Origin: Membranipora membranacea
Lineage: Eukaryota > Bryozoa > Gymnolaemata > Cheilostomatida > Membraniporidae
NCBI GenBank assembly: GCA_914767715.1
Contig: OU612069.1
Span: 19,711,387-19,775,386 of the forward strand
Direction: 5' to 3'
Length of the DNA stretch: 64,000 bases
Shown: in pieces, positions 1-13,300 of the stretch
Position numbering within the stretch: position 1 is the first letter of the stretch
Layout of the letters: every line of letters starts with the position of its first letter
The notes under the pieces: generated by a model
What the model was told of the DNA's origin: nothing
Seen by the model: the letters and a program-made list of their open reading frames with translations, nothing else
Database searches by the model: none
Position numbers and translations under genes: made by a program

Positions 1-340
1 GGTAAAAAAGCTCATTATGATCACTGCTGACTCAAACCTAGCTTTTCTCTCTTACCCTAATACACCTATACACATACACAATGGATTATCTCCAGCCGAG
101 ACGCATATGGGCAGACGGCTAAGGAGCTTCCGACACTAGACAGAAACAACCAAGGTTATGTACGTGGTGACATTGGCAGGCCTGGGAAAATTACCAAAAG
201 TTTACACAGCAGATCGCACATGGTAAGAACTGACACTTTGAATGGTATGCCGAAACAGAGGCTCACTACTGTTATTCCAAACACCATCTCAAACTCGCCG
301 TTGCCAGTAAACTCCTACTGATAGACCGACTATCGAGTTA
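1..340 (+). pseudogene. Decayed Gypsy-type integrase C-terminal fragment, copy 1
   Basis: Broken reading frames correspond block by block to the better preserved copy at 898-1400: the same run over 10-130 as over 975-1090, and a nearly identical block at 248-300 versus 1302-1355. The implied peptides resemble the segment after the catalytic core of Gypsy/K02A2.6-like integrases (a DPYLAL..YR region and a later VRTDTG-type stretch). Stops and frameshifts interrupt it, so it is not functional. The assignment rests on recalled family resemblance and on comparison with the second copy. Confidence 0.5.
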
Positions 341-714
341 GAAGCATCAGGAATAGCATGGTCGGAGTTTGAGATATACATTTTAGGAAATACCAAGGTG
401 ACAACGAAAACTGACAAAAAACGTCCCGTACCGATCTTCATTTTGAAAGCTGTCAACAACCTCACAACCAGAATCCAAAGACAACAGCTCTGCATACTGA
501 AATACTCATTCACAATAGAACCTATACCTGTTTAACGCAGCAATAAAACAACAACATATAGTTTATATTAAACCAGATCCTGAGGATTTACGAACAAAAT
601 AGAGCAATAGAAATCCTAGTCATATGCAATAAATATCTTATCATTTCCTACAAGTGAACACCGCCTCGAGAGAGAGAGCAGAATAATCAATCTGAGGACA
701 CAACTCTATGACAA

Positions 715-1400
715 GTGATAGACTTTGTCAACTATGGATGGCCTGATTATCTCTCAGACGTCACGACTAACCTCAAACCATACTGGCAAGGAAAAACTGA
801 ATTAGCGCTCATTGACAACCTACTGATATACAACCAGAGAATAATGATACCAATCAGCAAGAAAAGTAACGCTATGAAACGCAGACATCTATGATGTATG
901 TCCGGTCATTTATGTGGCCGTCAATCCGTTTGGTGTCCTGTGATATCCCAATACATAGCTGAGACGGTAAAACAGCTCATTAAAAACACTGCTGACCCAT
1001 ACCTAGCTTTAATCTTGTACCGTAATACATATATACATATTCACAATGGATGTTCTCCAGCTAAGATGCACACAGGCAGACGACTCCGAACTGATCTTAC
1101 TGTAGATGCAAGTACCGTCAAACCATGTACACCGGACCATCACATTATCATTGGAAAAAGATTTTCCAACACAATGCTAAGTGGCTTCCTACACTAGACA
1201 GAAACTGTTAAGATTATGTACTTGGCCTTGGTAGGCCTAGCAAAGTTACCAAAAACCTACACAGCAGATCACACTTTGTAAGAATTGACACTGGAACGGT
1301 ATGCCGAAACAGACGCTCACTACTGTTATTCCAAACACCATCCAAAACTCACAGTTGCCAGTAAGCACTCTATCCCGGCTTCTGAGCCAGCCGACATATG
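715..1400 (+). pseudogene. Decayed Gypsy-type pol fragment with integrase core deleted, copy 2
   Basis: A frame from 715 to 893 reads like the segment before the Gypsy integrase zinc finger (LKPYW, then a LLIYNQRIMIP stretch, the usual 'dgLLlyg.RivIP' position). A second frame from 898 reads RQSVW..VISQYIAETVK, which resembles the end of the H2C2 zinc-finger region. It runs directly into LIKNTADPYLALILYRNT, which in intact elements lies after the catalytic core. The DDE core is therefore missing. The rest, to about 1400, matches the basic C-terminal tail in shifted frames. It is an old inactive retrotransposon piece; no LTRs were recognised nearby. Confidence 0.6.
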
Positions 1401-1499
1401 AACTCCCAACTGGTAAACCAACGGCGCATGTAGAATGTCCTCTCAGGTTTCACATCGTCCTGAATGCCTTGGTTATGAACAGTTAGATGTCAAAAGTTG

Positions 1500-2765
1500 T
1501 TAATGATAAGACTTTAAAATAAACTCAGCAGCTCAGACTGCAGGTTATACTGTGGCGGATAACAATTCTCCCTCATTTTTTTCAGCTCACCAGTAGAATA
1601 GGAGGGCTGAGGGTTTGAGACTCCTGATTTATATAGACCTTTAAAATTCTGATTGCAGTCGCAAAATTATACCAGCTTCGCGTGTACCTTTGGTCACTAC
1701 CCACAATCCCTTTTTCATTATTGCCAAAGCTTACCACCACCAACTTCCAATTATTGACATAACCTTATAAAAATGGAACACTCAAAACAGGCGCTGATCT
1801 GACATTGATTTGATTGGCTGTCCCTACTAGGATGAATTATATAGACTGGGAAATTGTCTTTGGTATAGAATCGCAAACAAAAATGAAAATAATACCTTCA
1901 GCGTCATTGATTTCAGCATTTCTAGCTTGTAACTACAGGGAATTAATGGCTATTTTTACAAGCCTTTTCACTGGCTCAAGCCTCAAGATACCCAATGCCT
2001 ATTTTTACAAGCCCTTTCAGTGGCTAAAGATAGCCTAGGCATGCGGCCATTGTTTTTGGTTTTTTGGATACCAAAACAAAAGACCTTGGCCGCGTGACAA
2101 GGCTAGGCGAAAGAGGTATGGAGTCCAATCCCAGCAGGGGAGTTGTTGGGTCGGGGCAATGAGTCTGGGGGGCTCAGACTACTTACAACCTAAAGGTTTG
2201 TGTTGACTGTATGTTGAGATCAATTCACAGTCGATACCCAATCAAAAGTATATCAAGCATTTCTCCATTTTATTTGAGATTTCTCTCTAAGATTCAAAAA
2301 GCTATAGATCACTGTTACGATACACTTTCAGTGAATATTAGTAATGATTATAATGTATTATATACTCGATGAGAGATGACAAAAAAACAGCAATGAAACT
2401 CAGGTTAGTTAAAAACAAGATATAATTATACACATTGTGATGTGTATATATCATATATATATACATGGTAGGTCAATTGTTATATTTATATATCGATTTT
2501 CTATATGTATACAATCGCATGGATTTTCAGTATCCATAAAGCAAGCTTGATTACCAGACCACTTTTATGAGTACGACTGTCTCGACAACCATCAGACAAC
2601 CAATTTAATTATCCCAGTAACACTCTCTAAAGTCCCAAGGAGTCACATGGCACAATACTTTTCTAAAGAACCACTGCATCCAGGCAATTGTTCAAACTTG
2701 AGAAGCTGATTAGTTATGTTGTACCGCTGATATAATTCATCGTGGTGCAATGTGGATATAATTCT
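1500..2765. other. Intergenic stretch between retroelement debris and TXNDC9
   Basis: No exon with convincing splice sites was found. It contains the 1941-2033 duplication and an AT-rich tract around 2400-2500 with (TATA)-type runs. The 3' end of TXNDC9 (stop at 2766-2768) lies immediately downstream on the other strand, so part of this is probably its 3' UTR. Confidence 0.4.
1941..2033. repeat. Imperfect tandem duplication, about 50 bp
   Basis: The block GGCTATTTTTACAAGCC and its continuation (CTTTCA.TGGCT) occurs at about 1950 and again at about 2000 with a few differences, giving two imperfect adjacent copies. Apparently non-coding. Confidence 0.65.
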
Positions 2766-5564
2766 CTACCAATCATCGTCACTATCTGTGTCATCACCTC
2801 GGCCTCTTATATTCTTTTTGTTTTTAGAGTCAAACAGTACATTTTTAGACTTGGCTCCTTCCATTCCAGGGGGTGTCAGTAGATCCCCGCTGTAGTTAAT
2901 TACATCTGCATGGGCTATCCTCCACTCCATCATCTCTGTTGAGAAGTCGTCTACACCACCAAGATCATCAAATCCAACAATGAAATCCACCTGAAAATAG
3001 GAAGAAATGTGATAATTGTAGCAGCTATAATATAGTGCTGATTATTATCCACAGCCACAGAGCATTAGTGCTATAAAAAAAATAGTAATAGTATAAAGTA
3101 ATAGTAATAGTAATAGTAATAGTATAAATAGTAATAGTATAATTTTTTATAGTAATAGTTGTTGTCTAAGTTGAAGCTACCATTACTCCTAGCTAGAACC
3201 AGCTTTACAACTTACATCGCTAGCTGTCGGCCGCAATTATTGTTTAAATATGATTTAAAACAATCTATTCAAAATCATTGAAATAAGCAACTCAAAGTAC
3301 AGGTTATATCAGGATCACCCAAATATAGCTATAAGACAGTTGAGCAAAAAGGGGACAGCAGAAATACCAACGTGATATACTATTGCATGTATATCTCTGA
3401 TCGATAAGACAGTGAATTAATACACTTGGTAAGAGTACCATCACAAAGAATTTAGGTGTGACGACCCGTGTTCAATTTGATTAACAAGGGTTGGGTTTAT
3501 GTTAGGTACTCCTACTAAATTTACTCTAACGATCAGAGATACACATTTTAATAGTGTAATCTCAATGTCAGGGTGCAATGAAGTGCTAGAACACAAGAGC
3601 AACTGGTCCATGTTCACAGTAGGCTGAGCTCCAAGACTATTGCCCCGCCCGACAGCCTCGGGCGTCTTACACCTATAATTGTTATTTCACATACATCACA
3701 TTGTTTCATGCCTCTCCAGTGCAAAGAACACCAGAGTGAAATTTGTGTAATATAATAGTTTTAGTCACACTAAACATACTGAAGTCGCTGTGAAACATTG
3801 ATAAAGGAACTAAAAGCTGTGTTAGAATGGCCACACATGTAATATGCTGTTGGCAATTCAAATACAGGACAGGAAATTCGTTTTATATAACTTACAGTTT
3901 TATTATCTCTGAGAATCACTATTGTGGGTAAAACTCGAACTTTCAGTCTGTCTGTTAGAAACTTAGACTTCTCCGCGTCTATCTTCATAAATTTACACTC
4001 TATATGCTGAGGTGCCAGTATCTCCAAATGTTTGTCTACTACCTTACATCTGTAAATATAACCACGACATTAATACAGCGACTTGCTCATTAACCTATAA
4101 AGTTACTCTCAGCCAGTCATATTGTTTACTCATGACCGACTCCTCTGTTTAGAGACGGAGGTGTAGGTATTTTACCTCCCATTGAGAGAGTATTATCTTG
4201 AACATCATCAGCTGGAAACAATTTGATTGGTCAATGATTTCACAGCAAGCGCGCTTAGTTGCATTTCGTTATAAGCCACCGCCTGAACCGGGTGGTAGTT
4301 GATAATGCAAAGCCACAATCAGTGTCACAGTCTAACAAGCAACGACCTTTATGCTAAATAAATATGCTCTTGGATGCGCCGAGGTTTACATAGCCTGTAT
4401 GTATTAAGTTAGCCTACCCACACCTATGCGGTTGAAATGGTTGCTAAATTATTTATATCAGCATATGTCATGTCTTACATTAGGCCAAGAGACAGCCGAT
4501 TTTGTAATGAGATGAGTTACTAATTAAACAACTAGACAAATATATTAAGTGTAGGTCTAGTCTGTTTACCTCATTGTAGCTTCTCGATAGAAATGACAGA
4601 CCACATTTTTACTCTTCTTGCACTCATCAAAGAACTCTTTCTCACCGGGTACCTCAAAATATCTACAAATAACATTACAGGCTATTACCAAATCTATTAA
4701 TGTGTATAATAAGTGACATGGAGAGTTATCATGTCATGTACAGTGAGAAGATAACTTGTGCCATGAATAATGTCACAATACTGTATCATATTATTCCAAC
4801 AGCAGTATGAGGATAGATATCTGGAATCAACCATGATGCAGCCTTGTCTTCAATAGGGGTATAATACAGCAATAATCATAATTAAGCCATCTATCAATGT
4901 AGAGACACTAATCATTCTTATTAGACCAGAGTTGATCCAGTTAGCCTGCATTTTGACTTGCTCCCACACCATTGATAACCAGTGAAGGAGAGCAACTCGG
5001 TTAAAGCAAACTTGAGGCAGACGCAGACTTGATCTACATTCATATATACAAACAGATTAAAGCAGGTCATCATGTTAGTTGTCATCTACTTTCTCAGATT
5101 GACTAAGGATGAAACATGACCTAAGATACTGAACAGGAAATTTCATAATTTATCAAGCTATCACCATATGAGCTAAGTGTTTAAAAACAATAGACAGTAT
5201 GAGAAGGCAGGATGAAGAGCATCTGTGATCAAAATGCAGTTAAAAATTTCCCATTTTATAATTAGTATAGTTTTTAGATTGGTGCCATCTTATTGGTTGA
5301 GATATATTGACACATGTATTTAACTGAGAGTTAGCCGGATGGCTTGGTCAATCATTGTCCCCCCCATTCTACTTACGAGCCATGACCGTTAGCAAGCCAT
5401 GTCTTCTTCTGATCTTCAGCTTTCTTCATAGCTGCTATTCTTCTTTCTCTCAGAACCTCGAGATCATCTTTATCCATCTTATCGAGTTTGTCAATCTCAC
5501 TGTCTAACTGCTGCTCAACGACAGAGGCCGCAGCCATCAACTGCTGCTCAAGTATCTGCTCCAT
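2766..5564 (-). CDS. TXNDC9: Thioredoxin domain-containing protein 9
   Basis: Four exons join in frame: 5564-5377, 4662-4570, 4049-3896 and 2990-2766, each with GT-AG borders, giving 219 aa against about 226 in vertebrates. The N-terminus ([20 protein letters not shown]) is a helical segment typical of TXNDC9; residues about 75-180 form the thioredoxin-like fold; the C-terminus is acidic and ends DSDDDW. As in the family, the position of the usual CxxC carries one cysteine (ATMRCK), so a redox role is not expected. The family binds the CCT/TRiC chaperonin and modulates actin and tubulin folding in the cytosol (established knowledge). The start is the first ATG of exon 1. A duplicated block lies just upstream of the ATG. 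Introns are 0.5-0.9 kb; the last contains a microsatellite. Confidence 0.95.
3082..3160. repeat. AGTAAT/AGTATA microsatellite in TXNDC9 intron 3
   Basis: Repeated AGTAAT and AGTATAA units with small interruptions lie between exons 3 and 4 of TXNDC9. Confidence 0.85.
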
Positions 5565-5576
5565 TGTTTTATGACG

Positions 5577-5750
5577 CTATGTGATGACAGACTGAACTGA
5601 GGGAATGTGTTGAATAGGACTACAAGAAAAAACACGATAAAAGGTTAGTATGTGACAGAACAGGACTATAGCTATTGTTTGATGACATTTTGTAATGAAG
5701 GTCTGAACTGCTAGAGAGAGTTGAATAGGACTACAAAATAAACACACACT
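5577..5750. repeat. Duplicated block upstream of the TXNDC9 start
   Basis: GATGACA, CTGAACTG and GTTGAATAGGACTACAA followed by AAAAACAC recur in the same order at 5585-5637 and about 100 bp further at 5681-5748. The copies sit 20-190 bp upstream of the TXNDC9 ATG, so they lie in its likely 5' UTR or promoter. Function unknown. Confidence 0.65.
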
Positions 5751-7324
5751 TGTTAACAGTCTGTGAGGGTCGACAGTACTGGACTACAGCAAAGGTGCTA
5801 CGTTGGTGGTATAAAGTGTATTCGTGTTTAAAGCTATAGTATAATATTGAGCAAACAAAGAGTTGTTTTTGTTTGAGATGTGCCCAGATGTGGGACATTA
5901 TAATAAGCAGCAACTTGTATATCATTTTCTAGCCCAATGATGTGATGAATTCAAGACTATGCCTTCTTGGATATGTCCAAGTTAGTTGCCACTGTGCTTG
6001 GTTTTAGCACAAAACGACAGGTAAAGCTTTTGTTTGGCACCAAGTATCAACATGCCAGTCGACATGCGATAATTAATTTTAATTGCTCTACTTTTTAATA
6101 CTACTCCCAACTTACCACAACATAAATGAAATATAATTTGTATTGATCTGTTAGTTCCCTAATGCTAAAGCTATACAGAGTCGCAGATAAGTGCCTAGTT
6201 CTTAGATAACCAAACTATCAACTGCAGTGAATTAATAGTATAAGGGAACCTACACTAACTCCAATCCACAGTTAGGCCATCAGGTTTGAGCCCAAAACAC
6301 AAAAAGCTCACCCACTTAGGTCTATACCTTTTCTATGAATTGAAACCTTACATAGACAGCGGTAGGGCCCAATCAACATGTCATTACAGTCAGATTATAG
6401 ACAATAAGTGGTCACCAGTTGTTCAACTCAAACATCAATCAATTTTCTTTCACTCTTTAGTACTGTCACCATGCACAGTAAGCACTTGATCCCAGTTTAC
6501 AGGGTAAATGAACTTAGGAGAAGGGAGATTCAAAGCCAAGTAAAAATCACCAAATCTAAACCACTTAAATCTTGTGTCTCACCTCAGTTGAGTTGGGAGA
6601 AAGTGTGAATGATGAGAGATGACAATCAGTCCTTATCTGTGTCCTGTCATTTATGTTCACCCATAACCCACAAGGAAAATTTGTCAAGAGTCAATGACCA
6701 ATAAGCTTGATCAATTTACCTTGTAGGGTTGGATGGGCAAATGTTAATGACTGGACAGAAGGAGTGGACTGCTCAAATTTCAATCAACAGTCAGACACTG
6801 ACAGTCACAGTGGTAGGAAGGAAGAGCATACACTGTTGTCTGTGCCATCATCACAATCTGATTTCAATAAATTAATAGGTGCTCACTTACTGTTTTTCCT
6901 GAATAACTTAGTGCTGACTCCAAAGACCTTCTGGACGTTTCTCTTCTTCTTTTCAACTGACCTGAATACAATCAATCAATGAGTCACAACTTCAATTTTC
7001 TCACAATGAAAACAAGCATCAACAAAGAAGAGTTGCTATACTTTTTTGGAAGAGAATATCTAATTGGTCAGCTCCTTATCTTTAAACCAATCAGTAATGC
7101 AGTACTAATATGAGTATTCTCTTAGAATGGGAGGTAGGGAATTCCATTCATATATATAGACTGAAATCTTATCTATGTAAATGAACCAAGGCATCGAGAT
7201 GTATTTATTTCCGCCCCCAAAAATCTATATTATTCTTCTCTTGGTCGCAAGGCTATATTTTGTAAAAAAAACAACTTTTTATTGTGAGGATTGTGAACAA
7301 AAAAGCCACTTGTTGCAAAAGGAG
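5751..7324. other. Intergenic region between divergent TXNDC9 and WD40 genes
   Basis: No convincing exon on either strand. The two genes are arranged head to head, with 1.76 kb between the TXNDC9 ATG and the first ATG I assign to the WD40 gene, so both promoters probably lie here. I could not recognise a TATA box or other core element with confidence. Confidence 0.4.
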
Positions 7325-10300
7325 ATGGGTGGGGCAGAGAAAGGTGCACTTTTCAGACGCATAAGATTACTAAGGAAAAAATTGCAGCAGATTGAGAATC
7401 TCAAACTTCACAGTAGACCATTGAACCATGAAGAAACTATCAAGGTGGAAATAGAAAAAAAATCATAAATAATAACATGATATAGATTTATATATATATA
7501 TAGAAGTATATAAACATGGTCTACTCAATGAAAAATAACACCTATGCCATTATGAGGCATACAGATATTAGCTCTGTCTGTTGTAGCAAGGAGTAATATC
7601 AAAATCAGTTTATATTAGCTCTGTCTGTTGTAGCAAGGAGTAATATCAAAATCAGTTTTGTAACCCTAACTGTTAAACCAACCGAAATCATTTGCGTAAT
7701 TGTGTAAGAGGATCAGGGCCTAAGCGCTATGGGCAAAAGTACCAACATCCGGCCATTGCAACTCTTATTATAACCATTTGCATGTCATTTTTTACTCCTA
7801 GCTTCTACACCTGTCGAGCTGAACAAGAAAGCGATGGGTCTCACCATGACACGATCGTGGTGTTATTGCATTGCTTCGTCAGTGGGAAACGTAGTGTATT
7901 CAATATTCCTATTACAGGTGAGCAGAGAGAGCGAGTTTCGATCTCATCTCGGAATTCTTAGAGGTGAATATGAGAGTTTGGAATCTGATGAGGAGACTGA
8001 AATTACAGATATCCCGAAAGAATCGCAACAGCTTGTGAGTCTCAGATAGGCCAACTCTCATTACTCATGTAGCTTTATGCGAATGTGGTAATTTGTTCAA
8101 TCCCTGCTCTCATCTTGAGGGATTTACCCTGGTTACTCCTAACCCACATACCACAAAACTCCAACCAACAAATCTCACAAAGCACACACATCTCAAACTC
8201 AGACATATCTCAAAATCACAAAACCGACTGATGGAACTACTCATCCTTCTAACATCAAGGATGTGTTCTATCAGTAATAATCAAAAATTGTCCAGGGGTC
8301 TTTGAGTACTAGGGGTGTCAATCACCTGTTCTCTGGAGATTGACTACCACTACCCTCCCCCACATAAGACAAGACAATGGTGATTTGTAACAAAGGGATG
8401 ATGTGTCATCTTGCATGCGTCTTCCTTACTATTTAAACAAGAATTGCTGATCCAGGACTACAATGTGATTGTATGTCATCCTATTCACCCAATGATTATA
8501 TGCAAGCATGTGTTTAGAGAATTTAGTATCAGAACAACATCTCCCAAGTTTGCTTATTTAGAGGGAGAACATGACAACGATATGAGGGATGACTCCATTG
8601 ATATTGGCATAGCTGCTGACCCTTGCTGTCGTCTCGAAATGGCATATATCTTCTACTTTATTTTAGGAATTCACTGCTAATGAGAACCCCAACATAGAAC
8701 ATGCACCTTATATTCCGTCCAACACGAGGTAAGCGTTCATCCATAGTCTGTCTTAGTTAAGTCAGTCTGAGGGAAAATCAAAGGTCTCTCAAATGAAAAC
8801 AGCCAGCTATCTGATCACTCACTAATTACAGCAATTTGGAAACGGATTAATCAAAATGAACAACCAATTAAGTGATGACTTTGATTTTTGATCGAAATGA
8901 TGGCAACAATATGCTTGGAAGAGTATCACTCATTCTAATTGACCCCCCCCCCCCAGCTCACTTTTTAGACAAAACTGAAAGGAGTGCCAGTGATTGTTGA
9001 AATAAAATGAGCTTACTTAGCTGATCAGAAAAAAATTACAATGGTTATCCATACCTTCAAATGTAGTCTACCTGCATCAATGAAAAAGATTGCAGTTAGC
9101 ATCTTTATCTCAATCTCTGTTGTTCCCTGTTCCTTTTTTGCCTGCCAGATCGATCCTTGTTTATTTTGTTGCACACTTTATGGCACTAAATGAAGAAGTC
9201 ATTGCTGACGTGATATTTGTAATGATACTTTATGGTACTAAATGACTGCTGAGTTGTTGTGCATTATGCAAATTCTTTCTAGTAATACTGAAATGGAGGC
9301 AGAAGACATTACAAGTACTACTTCGGAAACAGACACCCAAACCAAAGTGATCAATGCGAAAGTCGCTCATCATAATGCCACACCCGAGCTGCCTAAAAAT
9401 ATTAGTGAAGTCTTATCCCAAACAGCTCCAGTAGAGGGGCAGACCAACTCACCCAAGAAGTCAGCAACTAAAGAGAAGGTGAAACCTAAGACTATTCAGA
9501 AAGCTTCACCTGTCGTTGACCCTTTGACTGCCAGGAGGAAGGCGATGTGTGCTACACACTTTAGTATATTACAAATAGGCGACGGAGACAACACCCATAC
9601 AGACCTTGTACTAGGGGTCGATATCGATGAGCACTACATTGTCTCTTGCAGGTAGCTATCACACTTCTATCCTAGATTGACAATTTGTATTTCTGGTATC
9701 AAATTATAAGGAGGGATTTTCATGAAAATATAATAAATTTCTTTAAAATGTTGACAATGCAAACATGTGCGATAGGATATTAAATCAACAGGCTTAAGAT
9801 ATGATAGAATCCCATTTTTGGGGCATGTGTAACGCCAAGTATAGTAATGCTGAAAATAGTTGCTTGGACTAAATTTATGTGTGAATAGTATCTTGATTTT
9901 GGCTCGTGACCTTTGGCTTAGTAACTCATTGGCTTAGTAACTCATTGGATCTAGGATTAACCTATATGAACATTATCTTTCAGTCGGGATACCACAGTGA
10001 AGTTGTGGGACACTCAGACGGGTGACTTTGTGAAGAATTTTGGAGGGCACACCGAGTCAGTCAACTGTGTCAAGTTAGCGAGATTAGGTGAGTCTTCTAT
10101 TGTCGAGTTATTTTAGGTGTGTAGCATCTGGTTTCACTGCCTTGTTCTTCCAGTAGGCTGGTACAACTTTCAGTCTGATGTATTGCTCTATCAACGGTAA
10201 TTATGGATAATTGTGTGTGTGATAAGTATGAAATTGGAATATACACACCTTTAATGTTTGGGTGAAATCTCTGTGTACCTTCATTCATTCATTTGATCCA

Positions 10301-13300
10301 GTTTGCCTGTATTCCAGGTGTTCCCCTTAAACTAGTAAGCCGCGGCTTATCAGTGGAGGGGAGCAACTCCTTATGCTGGCAAACTGGAATAAACATTGTC
10401 TGTTTTATAAGCTACTAAGCAATCAGTTTCTCACTGGGTTGAGACAGGGTGTCCCGTAAGTTATCAATTCTTGACCAATATTTTATGTCTTGTTCCAGGT
10501 GGCGAAGTTAGAGAACAGAGACTGATCAGTGGGGGAGAGGATTGTACTCTTAAGATCTGGGATATACAATCAGGTTTGCTTTATCTTACCTTCTGAACAC
10601 TGCAAGACTTAGAACATATAAACAGACAAGCTGCAAAACGAGCCTGCCTTGAAAAGCATATCTTGCCCACCAAAAAAAGCTTGTCAAGACAGGCTAGTTT
10701 TGCAGCATCTGTTTATAAGACAGGCTACTGGGAAACATGATCAGAGAACCAAAACCTATGTTAGAATGGCCACATATAACAGATTCTCCATTGTGATTCT
10801 AATACAAGACTAATGATAGGTTGATTTTAAGTTTTGCATGAAATTGATCATGCAGTTCTCCATGTGAGCACCAAATTTATTGGAGTAGTTTTCTTTAGGT
10901 GTGATCGTCTGAGTAAACATAATACTAACCATTCAAGTCATCTTCAACTTGCGCTCTATGTTAAACTTTTCATCAAAACTGACCGATATGATATCAAAAT
11001 GAAATCTGATAAGGGGATTTTACAGCAGCACTGGTAAAGACTGAACCCTGTCTGTTTGTCTTTCCGTTGACTTCTCAAGTCCCCCAAATTATAGTCCAAC
11101 TTAATAGCACACTTGCACACCTGTACAAAGAAAATATCCTCACTCAAACTGTTACCTGCTTTTTGCTTTGCCCATTTTTAGGTTGTGAGGTGAACTCCAT
11201 ATACACATATAACCCTGTGAGCTGTATCGCCCTTATCGGAGAGGAGAGTCAGTGTTTAGCTGTGGGGATGGGCGGAGGGAAGCTGAGACTGTATAACCTG
11301 AAGGACATGTCCACTTGTGCTGAATATGTACTGGATACAGACCGTATTACTTGTATACATGTGAGTGATAATGGTGATATGAACTTTGAAAACAGTTCAA
11401 AACATGCATCGTGAAGACAATACACATCATATAAGAACGTGTCAGACAAAAATGGAGAAAAAATTAAAAGTTCTAAAATGAAGTATTGATATGCATAATC
11501 ATACACCATAATTATATAAAAATAGTCTTTGATAATGCTTCGGTGCGGCATTGTTTCACCAGGACATCATGAGTTCTAGTAGAGTGTCTGTCTCTAGCTG
11601 ACTGTCTCTGCGGAATTATGTCATATAGCCAATGTTCACAGTGAGCAAATTGTAAATGTGAAATGAAATATTATTTATTGTTTAGTAACTCGCATTTTGA
11701 CAATGGAAACTTGTTTCTTGAATCATGAGCATATTCAAAAAATGAGAAGCACTGATATGTGAAGTTATTTTGTTTTTCTCTGCTAAATTTATCAGTTGGC
11801 TGAATGTCATTGAGGGAATTTGAAAAAAAGTCGTACTTTGACGTGCTTCAAAGTATGAAAGCAGATTTCCCTCAATGAAGGATTCAAGTTCCAATATTAT
11901 ACATTGTCAGCAGTAGAGTTTGAAGCTTGGTATATATTGAGGAGCTTATTATTACATTATTAGATAATAGCGTTGTCATACGCCTGCAATGCTTTAAAAA
12001 GCTGAGCTGATATCTATCTAACAGCTACAAATTAATGTTAATATAATGTAAACCGGAGTTGTCTATACCTTGTTATTTAGAAGATAACTCCCAAGTAAGA
12101 GATAAACTTCTGAAAAATGTTTAAATTTTTAGCTTTTCTCCTGTTCTATAGTTATTTTGACATAAGAACCATTATAGTATATTTCTGAATCAGAAAATAA
12201 TGTCTTTTCATCTTGCACAAATAGACTAAGTTGCAATTTATGAATGTAGTAAAATCTACTGGTGCGGGGTTTCAGCTTAGTTGATGTCTATTTACCAAAT
12301 TATCTTGTGATTTTTCAAGTTTATTTCAAATGAATTCAAAGTTTCTTATTGAAATTTGACTCAATGAGTTCATGCGTTAAGTACTCAATTAAGAGTTTGC
12401 TTCAAGTTTGTCTTTAGTACTCTCACAGGCCCACCAATAGCCTGAAATCTTGAATCGCACCATATTGTGTAATAAATATTGTCTGTTATCCATTTACCTG
12501 CATTGGCGAAATCGCAGCCATTCTCAGGCTATAATGATACACATACTTATATATATATGAGAACCTCAATAAAAACACATAATAATAATGATAATTATTC
12601 AAAATCCAAATTGCTGACCATACTTTAATATATTTACTTCCCATAGTGTGAAGATAACCGGTTAGCCGTTGGCTGCAGTGACGGAACAGTGGCGGTGTTA
12701 GAGATACTCGATGACTTTACGCACATGAGATGTATATACAGGTTAGAGGATCATTACTTCAGTGGTGAGCTGGTGACCAGTGTGAGGATTAGTGGAGCAG
12801 AGATACTCACTAGTGTTAAAGATCAACCTAATCTATCTATAGTCAACTGGAAAAGAAGTTAGTTAGTAGAATGCTCAAAATTGTATTGGCTATACAACAT
12901 ACAGTGGTGCGCATACCACTGCCACGCATAAAGACAAGTCAACAGTTGTTCGAGACTGTCCCTACTAAACCATTCCTTGTCCTACCCCCGGTAGCTTGAA
13001 GCCATGAATGTGACACAGAGAATTACCCATTGGTATTCAAGGAATCCCACAGATCATTCCCTTTGGATGCTTCACAGCAGTGATAATTTCTTCTCTTACT
13101 TGTTCCCACAGTGAGATTGGCTACACATACAAAAAACCCTAGAGGTCAATGGTTGAAATTCTGCCAATTGCTTATAATAATATCAAGAGCCCGTAGAATT
13201 ATTTAGCAATGTACGACACAGTGTAATCCTCTCCTTTATACTTATTGATATATTCTGTATTACAGATACAGTAACAGATATAGCTAATCATCACAGCGGG

